In this document: one piece after another, positions 1 to 12,183 of the stretch | Layout of the letters: each line of letters opens with the position of its first letter | How positions within the stretch are numbered: the first letter of the stretch is position 1 | From: Corynebacterium bouchesdurhonense | GTDB taxonomy: Bacteria; Actinomycetota; Actinomycetes; Mycobacteriales; Mycobacteriaceae | Assembly: GCF_900078305.2 (NCBI RefSeq) | Contig: NZ_LT546028.1 | Coordinates: 1 to 64,000 of the forward strand | Reading direction: 5' to 3' | DNA length: 64,000 nt | The notes under the pieces: model-generated | Database searches by the model: none | Told to the model about the DNA's origin: nothing | Seen by the model: the letters and a program-made list of their open reading frames with translations, nothing else | Made by a program: the position numbers and the translations under genes

Positions 1-302
1 GCTGGCAAAACAAAAAATCCTTCAATTACAAAAGCATTGGCCCACATCCCGACGGGGACAAAACACAAGACCAACACCGTGAACAATCACATGCCCACAA
101 AGCAGCACCCACCATCAAAGGTTCGCAGGCACCACCACCAGCACACACCAACCAACACCCAAAAAAGAGCACCAGCCAGCAATGCACCACACAGGCACAC
201 AACCAATCCACAAACAAAAAATGCATTGGCACACTATCGAGTTCTCAAACAACACACGCACGCTCTGATCCGATCTGATCTCAGCCCGTTTCAAAAGCGG
301 CT
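1..302 (-). other. rRNA operon leader (5' of 16S, gene itself outside window)
   Basis: Reads leftward off the edge of the window. On the minus strand it contains the actinobacterial rrn leader word TTTGAGAACTCGATAGTG (within 229-249), a variant of the TTTGAGAACTCAATAGTG sequence found in corynebacterial rrn leaders and spacers. The stretch is unusually AT-rich and low in coding potential for this chromosome. The word GCATTGG occurs twice, near 34 and 223. No real protein gene is seen here. The 16S rRNA gene should start just beyond position 1; that is inference from context, including the neighbouring tyrS. Confidence 0.75.
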
Positions 303-308
303 TGCGCT

Positions 309-337
309 ACTTTACTGTTTCCCCGTCTCCGTGTCAA
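309..337 (-). promoter_or_regulatory. Strong sigma-A type promoter of the rRNA operon
   Basis: On the minus strand a perfect TTGACA -35 (332-337) is separated by exactly 17 nt from a TAAAGT -10 (309-314), giving a predicted start near 302. Near-consensus -35 boxes are rare in corynebacteria and typical of rrn promoters. It lies directly upstream of the antitermination-type leader word. Confidence 0.8.
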
Positions 338-441
338 AACGCTGAGCGCGTTGTTCTCGGAGGCGATCTTCAGTTGTAGCTGCTACCTAGCGTTTCGGCT
401 TCCGCTCTGCTCGCCGGCAGCGAGGAGAAACATTAACCAGA

Positions 442-477
442 GGCCGTCAAGCTTGGCAAATCACCAGCTTGACGGCC
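442..477 (-). terminator. Hairpin downstream of tyrS
   Basis: A perfect 12-bp inverted repeat (arms 442-453 and 466-477, core GGCCGTCAAGCT) with a 12-nt loop sits 45 nt past the tyrS stop. The run of T after the hairpin is short on either strand (GTTTTCG on the plus side), so it is a terminator by position and stem strength rather than by a strong U-tract. Confidence 0.6.
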
Positions 478-518
478 GTTTTCGCAGTGTCGTTTTCGCA
501 GTGCCGTTTTCGCGGTGC
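477..518. repeat. Three tandem 14-bp repeats
   Basis: Three consecutive 14-bp units (477-490, 491-504, 505-518) of consensus CGTTTTCGCAGTGY; the third has one A to G change. They fill the gap between the tyrS stop codon and the terminator hairpin, so they would be transcribed in the tyrS 3' end. Confidence 0.85.
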
Positions 519-521
519 AGC

Positions 522-1817
522 TTACGCATGCACGAGACGCACGCCCGCGAAATTTTTCTTGCCGCGGCGCAGCACCAGCCATTGCCCGTGGAGGAACTGT
601 TCGGGGAGGGCCTCGGATGCGTCGTCAAGCACGCGCTCGTTGTTGATGTACACCCCACCCTCCGAAATGGAGCGACGCGCGGCACCCTTCGAATCCGCGA
701 GTCCGGCGCCGACCAGGAGGTCGACGATGTCGAGCGGCGAGGCGGCGGAGATCTCGTAGACGCCGGTCTCGGACAGTGCGGCCGCGAGCGTGGGCTCGTC
801 GAGGTCCTGCAGATCCGCCTTGCCAAACAGCGCCTGCGCGGCGAGCTCGGCACCGCGGCGCGCCTCTTCGCCGTGGACGAGGTCGGTCATCTCCTGGGCG
901 AGGCGGCGCTGCGCCTCGCGCTTGAAGGGGCGCTCCGCGACCTCTGTCTCCAACGCCGCCAGCTCCTCCTCGCCGAGGAAGGTGAACCACCGCAGGTAGC
1001 GGATCACGTCGGCGTCAGCGGTGTTGAGGAAGTACTGGTACCAGGTGTACGGGCTAGTCATCTCGGGGTCGAGCCACAGGGACCCGCCGCCGGTGGACTT
1101 GCCAAACTTCTTGCCTTCCGAGTCCGTGACCAGCGGGACGGTCAGCGCGTGGACCGACTCGCCGTCCATGCGGCGGTTCAGGTCCACGCCGGCAACGAGG
1201 TTGCCCCACTGGTCGCCGCCCCCGATCTGCAGGATGCAGTTGTACTCGCGGCGCAGCTGCACGAAGTCGTTCGCCTGCAGGAGCATGTACGAGAACTCGG
1301 TGTACGAGATGCCGTCCGATTCCAGGCGGCGCTTCACGGTTTCGCGCCCGAGCATGGTGGACAGCGAGAAGTGCTTGCCCACGTCGCGCAGGAGCTCGAT
1401 GGCAGTGAGGTCCTTTGTCCAGTCGTTATTGTTGACCAGCAGCGCGGCGTTCTCCCCCTCGAAGGAGACGAAGCGGGAGAGCTGGCCCGCGATCCGCTCC
1501 GACCACTCTTTCACGGTGTCCTCGCTGTTGAGGGTGCGCTCCCCCACCTCCCGCGGGTCGCCGATCATGCCGGTGGCGCCGCCTGCCAGCACAATCGGGC
1601 GGTGGCCCGCGAGCTGGAAACGGCGCAGCATCAGAAGCGGCACCAGGTGCCCCGCGTGCAGGGAGGGGCCGGTCGGGTCGAACCCGCAGTACAAAGTGAT
1701 CGGGGTGCCGGTGGCCTCGCGCAGCGCGTCGAGGTCCGTCGACTGGTTGATCAGGCCGCGCCACTCGAGCTCGCTGACGATGCCGGCGGAGGTCGCTTCG
1801 CTCATTCGGTTGCTCAC
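522..1817 (-). CDS. tyrS: Tyrosyl-tRNA synthetase
   Basis: Class I aminoacyl-tRNA synthetase that charges tRNA-Tyr in the cytoplasm. The 431-residue product has the full bacterial TyrRS layout: an N-terminal Rossmann domain with the HIGH-type motif HAGH near residue 55, the KMSKS-type loop KFGKST near residue 238, and a C-terminal S4-like RNA-binding domain ([13 protein letters not shown]). The upstream start is GTG at 1817; an in-frame ATG at 1805 (MSEATSAG) is an alternative, and neither has a clear Shine-Dalgarno. Placement next to an rrn operon is typical of corynebacteria. Confidence 0.97.
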   Translation of the reverse strand: MSNRMSEATSAGIVSELEWRGLINQSTDLDALREATGTPITLYCGFDPTGPSLHAGHLVPLLMLRRFQLAGHRPIVLAGGATGMIGDPREVGERTLNSEDTVKEWSERIAGQLSRFVSFEGENAALLVNNNDWTKDLTAIELLRDVGKHFSLSTMLGRETVKRRLESDGISYTEFSYMLLQANDFVQLRREYNCILQIGGGDQWGNLVAGVDLNRRMDGESVHALTVPLVTDSEGKKFGKSTGGGSLWLDPEMTSPYTWYQYFLNTADADVIRYLRWFTFLGEEELAALETEVAERPFKREAQRRLAQEMTDLVHGEEARRGAELAAQALFGKADLQDLDEPTLAAALSETGVYEISAASPLDIVDLLVGAGLADSKGAARRSISEGGVYINNERVLDDASEALPEQFLHGQWLVLRRGKKNFAGVRLVHA

Positions 1818-1868
1818 ACTCGTTTCTAGAAGTTTTGCTGGGCTTGTTGCATTGCTTGTCGACGCCCC

Positions 1869-2057
1869 CTACGCAGCGCCGCCCGCCTCGGGGTACGGCT
1901 GCGCCTCGCTGGACAGCAGCACCGGGATCCCGTCCTCGACGCGGTACGCCACGCCGAGGCGCTCGTTGATCAGGAGCTGCTCGGGCTCGCTGTAGGCCAG
2001 CGGGCCTTTGTCCTGGGGGCAGACGAGGATTTCCAGCAGCTGCGGGTCAAGGCTCAT
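1869..2057 (-). CDS. Trm112-like small zinc-ribbon-type protein
   Basis: 62 residues with the Trm112p family signature (LLEILVCPQDKGPL at the start, then a second conserved block GIPVLL near residue 45). Family members are small activator or zinc-binding proteins for methyltransferases; the bacterial role is mostly unknown. This copy keeps only one cysteine (C13) of the usual pairs, so zinc binding is doubtful. A TAGCAT -10 box ends 8 nt before the ATG (2066-2071), suggesting leaderless transcription from within the end of the upstream gene. Confidence 0.8.
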   Translation of the reverse strand: MSLDPQLLEILVCPQDKGPLAYSEPEQLLINERLGVAYRVEDGIPVLLSSEAQPYPEAGGAA

Positions 2058-2076
2058 GGTGCGTAATGCTACCCGC

Positions 2077-2712
2077 CTACCCGGCGGGATTTTCGTCGAG
2101 GCCGGGCAGCGCGCCCAGCTGGGTGCGCAGGTACTGGGCCTGGGAGTCCATCGCGCGGAGGTTGTCGTCGAGGATGCCCTGCTTGATGCGCCCAGCGGCC
2201 TGGGACAGCGTGGTCAAAGAGCCCACCACCACCGCCACTGCGCGCGGGTCCCGGTAGTGCGAGCCGCCGACAAACGTCGCGGTGATCTCCGGGTAGTACA
2301 CCTGGATGATGTTCCACATGGTCTGGCGGTGGTCCGGGGTGGGCTCGAGGTGGTCCCACTCGCCCAGCACGAAGCGGGCATTCGCGTCCAGCTCGCGCGC
2401 CCGCGTTTCGACGCCCGCGGGCGGCCCTGCGGCGAGGAGGCGCTGCGTGGTCTCCGCCAGCGTGCGGGCGAGCAGCTGCGGGGTGGGCACCACCGGGGCG
2501 GGCTCGAGCTCCGGCCGCCTCGGCGGCGGGGTCAGCGCCGCGCCCGCGCCGTAGGCAGCGAGCGCCGCGATGGGCCAGTACGCCCCGAAGCCGAAGACGA
2601 TGTGGAGCACCACCACCACGATGGCCATGAGGAGGCCGACCTGGTTCTTGCGGGAGGCGAGGTAGGCCCCCACCGGGTTAGCGCCCTGGCTACTGGGTTT
2701 ACTGGAAGCCAC
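2077..2712 (-). CDS. Small membrane protein, third gene of envelope cluster (unknown function)
   Basis: 211 residues. Two adjacent hydrophobic segments (about residues 26-60, GLLMAIVVVVLHIVFGFGAY and following) form a membrane hairpin. A Pro-rich linker leads to a helical cytoplasmic domain of about 140 residues with conserved-looking YYPEITATFVGGSHY and a long C-terminal helix. The helical part faintly recalls XpaC-type proteins, but I cannot assign a family. The start overlaps the end of the VWA-domain gene by 14 nt, so the two are translationally coupled, and the product probably works with the two exported proteins upstream. Confidence 0.8.
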   Translation of the reverse strand: MASSKPSSQGANPVGAYLASRKNQVGLLMAIVVVVLHIVFGFGAYWPIAALAAYGAGAALTPPPRRPELEPAPVVPTPQLLARTLAETTQRLLAAGPPAGVETRARELDANARFVLGEWDHLEPTPDHRQTMWNIIQVYYPEITATFVGGSHYRDPRAVAVVVGSLTTLSQAAGRIKQGILDDNLRAMDSQAQYLRTQLGALPGLDENPAG

Positions 2713-4300
2713 GGATCTCCTTAAAGGCCTGGTCGAGGTCGCCGTTCATGGCGTCGAACACCGCGCCGCCCGTCAGCTCCGCCAGCTTCTCCATCTCGGC
2801 GGTGTTGGCGCTGCCGTAGAGGATCACAAACACCGGGATCCCCCGCTTCTCGGCCGGCAGGTCGCGGTACCGCTCGGCGAACTGCCTGAAGTTCTCGCCG
2901 ATGTTGGCCTGGCCGTCTCCGAGCAGGACGATCGACGGGATCCCCTCGCTGGTGTCGGCGCGCTCCATCGCCTCGAGCAGCGCCGGGTACAGCGCCGTGC
3001 CGCCGGCGGCGCGCAGGGACTCGACGTAGCCGCGGAGCTCGACTGCGGCCTGCGGGTCGGCGCGGTTGTAGGTGGCGGTGACGGGCGGGTGGGGCTCGTC
3101 GGAGAAGGACTGGATGGTCACCCGCTCGTTGTCGCGCAGTGAGACGTCGCCCACGTTCGTCGCTGCGGTTCCGTCGATAAGCGAAAGCATGATGGATTGC
3201 AGCGAGCTGATCCGCTCGCCTGCCATCGAGCCTGAGGTGTCGAGCACGAACGTGGTGGTGCCCGGCCGGCGGTACTGGTTGTTGTAGGTGTAGAGCAGCT
3301 CGTCCACCACGCCCTGGTTGGCGGGGAACGGCAGCTCGATGACCTGCTGGGACGCGATCTCCGCGGGCACCTCGTCCACCTGCGTGACCGGGCGGCGGTA
3401 GGTCTCGGCAATCTCCGGCTGGTGGTCCAGCAGCCACGCCGCGAGCCGCTCCACGCGCTCCGCCGCCTCCGGGTGCTTCGGCTCCGCGAGGGTGGAGAGC
3501 GGGTAGTCGGCGGAGATCACGCCGTCGTTGGGCACGATCACCCGGATGGGCTGCCCCTGCTCGCGCAGCTGGTGCAGCGTGGACTCGTAGTTGATTATGC
3601 CGTCGGCGCGGGAAGGGTCCGCCGCGAAGGCGTCGGCGAGCCATCCCGAGGAGCCGGAGACGAGCGACTGCGCCTTGAACAGCCCCTCGAGGGTGGGGCT
3701 GATGCGCTCGAGGTCCGCGGGCGCAATGGCCTCGCCCGTGTCCGCGATTGCGGTGGCGACGGACACGAGCGCGGAAAAGCCCGAATTAGAGGACGCCGGG
3801 TTGGTCATGCCGAAGCGGAACTCGCCGGCCTCAGCGGCCGCCGCGAAATCTGCCCACGTCGGCTGCTTCGCGTCCCAGCCGAGCTGGCGGGCCGTGTCCT
3901 CCCACACGCCGAAGGCAATGGGGCTGGTGGCAATCTTCGTCTCCGAGGCGAGCTTGGTTTGCGCCCCGATGAGGTTGGTGTAGCGGTTGGTGGCAAACCA
4001 GGTTGCGTCAACCACGCGGTCGAACTCGCCGCGGTGCAGCGCCTGCGAGTTGTCCAGCGTGCCGCCGGGGAAGTACATCTCGATGCTGAACCCGAGCTCG
4101 CGCGACGCCTGGTCCACCAGGTCGCGCAGGTCCTTCAGCTCGGTGGCGGCGACGATGACGAGATCCGCGCTGGTGTCGCTGCCGCCCCGGGAGCCGCCTG
4201 AGCCGCCTGAGCCGCCGTCGGGCTCGGCGGAGCAGCCCGCCAGCGCCAGCGCCGCGATCAGGCTGAGCACACCGAGGATGAGGGCCCGCACGCGTTTCAC
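2699..4300 (-). CDS. Lipoprotein with solute-binding-like domain fused to a VWA domain
   Basis: 533 residues. The signal peptide ends in a lipobox (LALAGC, Cys about residue 23), followed by a Ser/Gly linker. Residues about 45-310 resemble the extracellular solute-binding proteins of the molybdate/phosphate class. A von Willebrand factor A domain follows from about 350, with an intact metal site DTSGS and a later TALY segment. The product should be anchored on the outer face of the cytoplasmic membrane, binding a ligand or partner in a metal-dependent way. It overlaps the preceding gene by 4 nt (ATGA), and no permease or ATPase is present nearby, so simple import is unlikely. Substrate unknown. 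Confidence 0.85.
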   Translation of the reverse strand: MKRVRALILGVLSLIAALALAGCSAEPDGGSGGSGGSRGGSDTSADLVIVAATELKDLRDLVDQASRELGFSIEMYFPGGTLDNSQALHRGEFDRVVDATWFATNRYTNLIGAQTKLASETKIATSPIAFGVWEDTARQLGWDAKQPTWADFAAAAEAGEFRFGMTNPASSNSGFSALVSVATAIADTGEAIAPADLERISPTLEGLFKAQSLVSGSSGWLADAFAADPSRADGIINYESTLHQLREQGQPIRVIVPNDGVISADYPLSTLAEPKHPEAAERVERLAAWLLDHQPEIAETYRRPVTQVDEVPAEIASQQVIELPFPANQGVVDELLYTYNNQYRRPGTTTFVLDTSGSMAGERISSLQSIMLSLIDGTAATNVGDVSLRDNERVTIQSFSDEPHPPVTATYNRADPQAAVELRGYVESLRAAGGTALYPALLEAMERADTSEGIPSIVLLGDGQANIGENFRQFAERYRDLPAEKRGIPVFVILYGSANTAEMEKLAELTGGAVFDAMNGDLDQAFKEIRGFQ

Positions 4301-5484
4301 TGTTCTTCCTCCTGGGTCGGGGGCGGCGCGAGGGTGCCGTAGCGCATCCCCACGCCGTCGATAAGCTGCTCAAGGCGGTCGTAGTTCGGGGGGTCGATCG
4401 AGTTGACGTAGTCCGCCGGCGGGTTGAGCCCGCGCTGCTCCATCTCCTCGGCGAGCGAGCCGGACGTGCTCGGCCTGAAGCCGTGCCGGGCGGCGAGGCG
4501 CTGGAGCTCCTCATCCTGCGTGAGCAGGCGGGCGAGTTCCTTGCCTTCCGCCGACACGCCCACGATGCCGTGGTTGGCCAGCACCGTCGGGCTCAGCTGC
4601 AGCAGCACCATGTCGTCGCGGATGCGGGAGTTGGGCTTGAGCTGCTCTTCGATGAACTGCGCCTCGTAGACCATCACCATCGGCGCGGCCCCCATGCCCT
4701 GGCTCAGGTACTCGGCGAACGGCCCGGACGAGGAGGATTCTGAGTAACCCTGGCCAGTGAAAAACGGGGAGATCTGCTCCACCAGGTAGTTCACGTCGCC
4801 GGCCTTCGCTGGGTCGCGCTGCTCGAACTCGTAAGCCAATACGGAGAGGTACATCGCAGCCGAGTTGGAGGTGCGGATATCGGTGGAGCGGATCTGCACG
4901 GCGCGCGGCGAGGGGAAGGCGTCTCCGAAGTCCCGCCAGCGGGCGCCGGATTTGGCCAGGTCGACGTACTTGGCCATGTCCATCACGTACATGCCGTTGT
5001 CCTCGGTGACCACGCCCTGCTGCGCGAGGATGTCCACAATGGGCCGCCAGCTAGCCACCGCCATGGGGGTGAAGAACGGGTATTCAACGGACAGGCCGCT
5101 GCCCTGCTCGCGGACCTTCTGGGCGGCCGGCGCGGACGAGGGGAAGACAAAGTCCTCCGCGGCGAGGTCGGTGTTGGTGGCGATGCTGCGCGACCCCGCG
5201 GTGGAGAACTCCACCCGGTAGCCCAACTCGGCGAGCCGCGCCGCCACGTCCGGGTCCTCGAAGTAGCCGCGCTTCTCCGAGCCGATGACACCGTGGACGA
5301 CGGTCACCCCGCCCGCATCGCCCGCACCACCGGTCCCCGGGCCGCCGTCGGCGCCGCCGATTCCGCCCCACCGCCCGAGCACCACGGCCGCCACCACCAC
5401 CAAAAGAAGTACGGCACCAAGCAGGACGCTGAGACCGCGTCCGCGCTTGGTGCCGGAACTTGATGCGCTGCTGGGGACACTCAT
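4297..5484 (-). CDS. Membrane-anchored binding-protein-like protein, first gene of envelope cluster
   Basis: 395 residues: a short basic cytoplasmic tail, one N-terminal transmembrane segment (about 17-38, LSVLLGAVLLLVVVAAVVLG), a Gly-rich linker, then a large extracytoplasmic domain. That domain has solute-binding-protein-like features, including GVIGSEKRGYFED at its start, but there is no lipobox. It heads a cluster of three overlapping genes. A TACGAT -10 box (5491-5496) ends 6 nt before the ATG, so the mRNA is probably leaderless. The arrangement (two binding-like proteins, a VWA domain and a small helical membrane protein, no transporter) suggests envelope sensing or assembly; the function is unknown. 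Confidence 0.85.
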   Translation of the reverse strand: MSVPSSASSSGTKRGRGLSVLLGAVLLLVVVAAVVLGRWGGIGGADGGPGTGGAGDAGGVTVVHGVIGSEKRGYFEDPDVAARLAELGYRVEFSTAGSRSIATNTDLAAEDFVFPSSAPAAQKVREQGSGLSVEYPFFTPMAVASWRPIVDILAQQGVVTEDNGMYVMDMAKYVDLAKSGARWRDFGDAFPSPRAVQIRSTDIRTSNSAAMYLSVLAYEFEQRDPAKAGDVNYLVEQISPFFTGQGYSESSSSGPFAEYLSQGMGAAPMVMVYEAQFIEEQLKPNSRIRDDMVLLQLSPTVLANHGIVGVSAEGKELARLLTQDEELQRLAARHGFRPSTSGSLAEEMEQRGLNPPADYVNSIDPPNYDRLEQLIDGVGMRYGTLAPPPTQEEEQ

Positions 5485-5520
5485 ACCGTCATCGTAGAGT
5501 GCCGCTGCTGGTCGCGCCGC

Positions 5521-8241
<2,721 letters not shown>

Positions 8242-8254
8242 TTAGTGCGGCGGG

Positions 8255-8770
8255 TTAGTCGCGGCGCCGCGGGGCGGCCGCGAACACATGCTCCACCAGA
8301 TCTTCGCCCGTGTGCGGCTCGCGGGCGAGCACGAACACGGTGTCGTCGCCGGCGATGCACCCGACAACTTGGTCTAGCCCCACGCGGTCAATGTAGCTGG
8401 CCAGGTACTGCGCGGCGCCGGGCGGGGTGCGAAGCACGGCTGTGGAGTACGAGTGGTCCACGGAAATCACCAGCTCCTCGATCATGCGGCCGAGCTTTTC
8501 CCGCGGACCGGTCTGCGCATGATCCAGCGCCGCCGGGTCCGAGGCGACCGTGTAGAAGGACCGGCCGCCGTCTAGCGGCCGCACCTTCCGTGCCCCAAGC
8601 TCGTCCAGGTCCCGCGACAGCGTGGCCTGGGTAATGTCAATCCCCTCGGCGAGCAGCAGCTCGGAGAGGTGCACCTGCGAGGTCACCCGGTTCGACTCGA
8701 GCAGGTCGAGGATGAGTGCCTGGCGCGCGGTGCGCGATACGGGTTGAGTCACGTTAAGCATTTTATGCAT
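8255..8770 (-). CDS. argR: Arginine repressor
   Basis: 171 residues. An N-terminal winged helix ([20 protein letters not shown], then [20 protein letters not shown]) is the ArgR DNA-binding fold. The C-terminal oligomerisation and arginine-binding domain contains [12 protein letters not shown]. With arginine bound, ArgR hexamers repress the arg promoter. The first ATG (8770) overlaps the 3' end of argD; a second ATG at 8761 (MLNVTQPV) is also possible. It directly follows argD, where argF would be expected in C. glutamicum order. Confidence 0.95.
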   Translation of the reverse strand: MHKMLNVTQPVSRTARQALILDLLESNRVTSQVHLSELLLAEGIDITQATLSRDLDELGARKVRPLDGGRSFYTVASDPAALDHAQTGPREKLGRMIEELVISVDHSYSTAVLRTPPGAAQYLASYIDRVGLDQVVGCIAGDDTVFVLAREPHTGEDLVEHVFAAAPRRRD

Positions 8771-9983
8771 TCGCGTTTATCACCTGCGCCAGGGTGTCCG
8801 CTAAGCGCTCGGCGGCCTGTTCCAGCTCATCATCCGTGATGATCAGCGGCGGCGTGAAGCGGAGCACCCGCTCGCTCGTGGCGTTGATGATCAGCCCGTG
8901 GTCCAGCGCCGCGGCCACCGCCTGCTTCGCCACCGGGGCGTCGAGCACCGCGGCCAGCATCAGACCCCTGCCGCGCACCTCGGCCACACCGCCGATAGTT
9001 GCGAGGCGCCGCGCGAAGGCGGCGCCCTTGCGGCGCACCTCGGCCAAGAACGCGTCGTCCACCGCGCCCAGCACCGCCTCGGCCGCGGCGCAGGACACCG
9101 GGTTGCCGCCGAAGGTGGTGCCGTGCGTGCCGGGGGCGAAGGTGGCGGCCACCTCGCCGGTGGCGATCACCGCTCCGATTGGCAGGCCGCCGCCGAGGCC
9201 CTTCGCCATGGTGACGATGTCCGGGCGGGTGTCGGCGGGCAGGTCGTGCTGGAACGCGAAGAAGTCGCCGGTGCGCCCCACGCCCGTCTGCACCTCGTCT
9301 GTAACGAGCAGGATCGAGTGGGCGTCGCAAAGCAAACGAAGCTCCTCGATAAACCCCTCCGGCGCCGGCACCACCCCGGTCTCGCCCTGGATGGGCTCGA
9401 TGAAGATGGCGGCGGTGTCCGCCGGGTTGATGTCCACGAGTTTGCGTACGTAATCGATGTCGCCGTAGGGGTAGAACTCCACGCCCGGGGCGACGGGCTC
9501 GAACGGCGCGCGCTTGGCGGGTTGGCCCGTGAGTGCGAGCGCGCCCATGGTGCGGCCGTGGAAGCCGTGGTGCGCCGCGAGGATCCGGCGGCGGCCGGTG
9601 AGCCTGGCCAGCTTGAACGCCGCCTCGTTGGCCTCCGCGCCGGAGTTGCAGAAGAACACCCGCGCCGACGGGTCCCCGAACCGCGCAGCGAGTTCCCCCG
9701 CCACGCGCACCGGTGGGCCGGCGGCGAAAAAGTTCGACACGTGGCCGAGCTGCGCCACCTGGCGCTGCACCGCCTCCACCACGGCCGGGTGGGCGTGGCC
9801 GAGGGCGTTGACGGCGATGCCGGCCAGGAGGTCGAGGTACTCGTTGCCCTGCTCATCAACCACCGTCGATCCGCGGCCCGACACCAGGGCGCGCTGGGGG
9901 CGGCCGTAGTTGTTCATCAGGTGTGTATCCCACGCGCCGAGGATCGCGCCCGGCCCGCCGGCGGGTGTGGTTTGCTCGGTCAC
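8763..9983 (-). CDS. argD: Acetylornithine aminotransferase
   Basis: PLP-dependent class III aminotransferase, 406 residues, converting N-acetylglutamate semialdehyde to N-acetylornithine. The PLP lysine lies in [14 protein letters not shown] (about residue 255), and [15 protein letters not shown] and [12 protein letters not shown] are the expected cofactor-binding segments. The start is GTG and overlaps the argB stop as GTGA, so the pair is translationally coupled. The next gene is argR rather than argF. Confidence 0.96.
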   Translation of the reverse strand: MTEQTTPAGGPGAILGAWDTHLMNNYGRPQRALVSGRGSTVVDEQGNEYLDLLAGIAVNALGHAHPAVVEAVQRQVAQLGHVSNFFAAGPPVRVAGELAARFGDPSARVFFCNSGAEANEAAFKLARLTGRRRILAAHHGFHGRTMGALALTGQPAKRAPFEPVAPGVEFYPYGDIDYVRKLVDINPADTAAIFIEPIQGETGVVPAPEGFIEELRLLCDAHSILLVTDEVQTGVGRTGDFFAFQHDLPADTRPDIVTMAKGLGGGLPIGAVIATGEVAATFAPGTHGTTFGGNPVSCAAAEAVLGAVDDAFLAEVRRKGAAFARRLATIGGVAEVRGRGLMLAAVLDAPVAKQAVAAALDHGLIINATSERVLRFTPPLIITDDELEQAAERLADTLAQVINANA

Positions 9984-10930
9984 TGCTCATCCTTCCTGAA
10001 CACCGCGCCGTGCGGGTACTCGCTGGCGTCGAACGCATCCGGCAGCACCATGGTGCCGATGCCGCCCATGGTGAACAGCTCCAGCAGCACCGAGTGCGGG
10101 ATGCGCCCGTCGATCACGTGGGCGGCCTTCGCTCCCCCGGTTACGGCCCTAAGGCAGGCCTCCATCTTGGGAATCATGCCGGAGCCCAGCGACGGCAGCA
10201 GTGCCTCCAGCTCGCTCGCGCCGATCTTGGACAGCAGCGACTCCTCGCTGGGCCAGTCGGTGTAAAGGCCCGCCACATTGGTAAGCACCACCAGGCGTTC
10301 CGCGCCGATGGCCGCGGCGAGCGCGCCTGCCGCCTCATCCGCGTTGACGTTGTACACGGCGCCGTCTTTACCGGGCGCGATACTGGAGACGACCGGGATG
10401 CGGCCCGCCTCGATGATGTCCATCACCGCCGCCGGGTTGACGTCGGTGATGGTGCCCACCAGCCCGATGTCTTGTGGCTTCCCGTCCACCTCCACGAATC
10501 GTTTGGCGGCGGTGAACAGGCCGGCGTCCTCGCCCGAGGTGCCCACCGCATAGGGCCCGTAGGAGTTGATCCTGCCCAGCAGGTCACGCCCGACCTGCCC
10601 GAAGAGGACCATGCGCACCACGTTCAGTATCTCCGGGGTGGTCACCCGGAACCCGCCAACAAACTCGCCGCCGTCGAGGCCGAGCCGGCCCAGCATGTCG
10701 GTGATCTGCGGCCCCCCGCCGTGCACCACCACAGGTTTCACGCCCACGGTGCGCAGGAACACCATGTCCGCGGCGAAGGCGGACTTGAGCTCCTCGTCGA
10801 TCATGGCGTTGCCGCCGTACTTCACCACCACAATCTTGTCGCGGTAGTGCTGCAGCCACGGCAGCGCCTCCGCCAGCACGTGGGCGCGCAGCTCGTTGCT
10901 CATGTCCGCGCTGATCGCATCAAAATCCAC
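9980..10930 (-). CDS. argB: Acetylglutamate kinase
   Basis: Phosphorylates N-acetylglutamate. 316 residues of the amino-acid kinase fold: KYGGNAM near residue 40 (phosphate binding), VVHGGGPQI near 70, and [16 protein letters not shown]. The length and the N-terminal helix fit the arginine-inhibited hexameric class, so feedback control is likely but is not proven by sequence. It follows argJ by 21 nt and overlaps argD by 4 nt. Confidence 0.96.
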   Translation of the reverse strand: MDFDAISADMSNELRAHVLAEALPWLQHYRDKIVVVKYGGNAMIDEELKSAFAADMVFLRTVGVKPVVVHGGGPQITDMLGRLGLDGGEFVGGFRVTTPEILNVVRMVLFGQVGRDLLGRINSYGPYAVGTSGEDAGLFTAAKRFVEVDGKPQDIGLVGTITDVNPAAVMDIIEAGRIPVVSSIAPGKDGAVYNVNADEAAGALAAAIGAERLVVLTNVAGLYTDWPSEESLLSKIGASELEALLPSLGSGMIPKMEACLRAVTGGAKAAHVIDGRIPHSVLLELFTMGGIGTMVLPDAFDASEYPHGAVFRKDEQ

Positions 10931-10951
10931 GGTATCCTCCTTCGTGCCTGT

Positions 10952-12109
10952 TTACGTGCTGTACGCCGAGTTGATTTCCACGTACGAGTGCGACAGGTCG
11001 GTAGTGCGCACCGTGGCCTGTCCCGGGCCGCCGGTGCCCAGGTCCACCTCCACGTCGATGTCTGCGCCGCTCAGGTCCACGTCGCGCGCGCCCGGTGCCC
11101 CCGCCGAGGCAACGCACACCGGGTGGCCGTTGAAGGACACCGAGATGTTGTCCGGGTCCATCTCCGCGTCCGCCATCCCCACCGCCGCCAGCGTGCGACC
11201 CCAGTTCGGGTCGGAGCCGAACATCGCGCACTTGAACAGGTTGTCGCGGCCGATGGTGCGCGCGGCGTTGAGCGCCTGCCGGTCGTCCGCCGTGCCGCGG
11301 ACGGTGATGCTCACGCGCTTGGTCACGCCCTCGGCGTCCGCCTGCATCTGCCGCGCCAGGTCGGCGCACACCGCGTGCACCGCCTCGTCCACCTCGGCCT
11401 GGGACGGGGTGCGGCCGCTCGCCCCGGAGGCCATCGCGATCACGGTGTCGTTGGTGGAGGTGGAGCCGTCGATGTCGAGCGTGTCAAAGGTTGCGGCCGT
11501 GGCCTTGCGCAGGGCCTCACCGAGGGCTTCATTGCTTATCGACGCATCCGTGACGATCAACGCCAACATCGTCGCGAGCGAGGGGGCCATCATGCCCACC
11601 CCCTTGCCCATGGCTGCCACAGTCCATCCGTCGCCCTGGACACTCGCCTGTTTGGACACCGTGTCGGTGGTCAGGATCGCCTCGGCCGCAGCCGCGCCGT
11701 TGTCCCCGAGTGCCGGCACCAGGGTGTCCACCCCGGCCAGCACCAGGTCCATCGGCAGCGGCTCCCCGATCAACCCGGTGGAGCACACCGCCACGTCGCC
11801 CGCCTCGACGCCCAGGCCGGCCGCGGCGCGGGCCTGCGCCGCCCGCGCGTCGGCGTCGCCTTGCGCGCCGTTGCAGGCGTTGGCGTTGCCGGAATTGAAC
11901 AGCACGGCGCGCAGCTGCCCGTCGGCTACGGCCTCGCGGCTCACCTTCACGGGCGAGGCCGTGACGCGGTTGCGGGTGAAGACAGCCGCCGCGCTGTACT
12001 CGGGGCCCTGGTTGACCACCAGCGCCATGTCCGGTTTGCCGGAGGGCTTGATCCCCGCGGTGGTCGCCGCCGCGAGGAAGCCCTGGGGCGTGGTCACCGT
12101 TGCGTTCAC
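10952..12109 (-). CDS. argJ: Glutamate N-acetyltransferase / ornithine acetyltransferase
   Basis: Transfers acetyl from N-acetylornithine to glutamate, recycling the acetyl group. 385 residues with the self-cleavage motif [13 protein letters not shown], in which the threonine of LATM becomes the nucleophile of the beta chain; the precursor is therefore expected to be cut into two subunits. Its presence explains why no argA or argE is needed in this cluster. One copy of the dispersed GTCGATAAGC word lies in the gene at 11534. Confidence 0.96.
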   Translation of the reverse strand: MNATVTTPQGFLAAATTAGIKPSGKPDMALVVNQGPEYSAAAVFTRNRVTASPVKVSREAVADGQLRAVLFNSGNANACNGAQGDADARAAQARAAAGLGVEAGDVAVCSTGLIGEPLPMDLVLAGVDTLVPALGDNGAAAAEAILTTDTVSKQASVQGDGWTVAAMGKGVGMMAPSLATMLALIVTDASISNEALGEALRKATAATFDTLDIDGSTSTNDTVIAMASGASGRTPSQAEVDEAVHAVCADLARQMQADAEGVTKRVSITVRGTADDRQALNAARTIGRDNLFKCAMFGSDPNWGRTLAAVGMADAEMDPDNISVSFNGHPVCVASAGAPGARDVDLSGADIDVEVDLGTGGPGQATVRTTDLSHSYVEINSAYST

Positions 12110-12183
12110 TGTTTGCTCCTTGTAGACGTCATGTTCTGATCCGCGTTTCTGATCTGCGCCGCGCGCATGCGGCGGCCCGGCGC

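Noticed and set aside
1..345. Open frames on both strands of the left edge (68 and 102 codons)
   Set aside because: Thr/His/Pro-rich or Cys/Trp-rich composition without a ribosome site; the sequence is the rrn leader and promoter.
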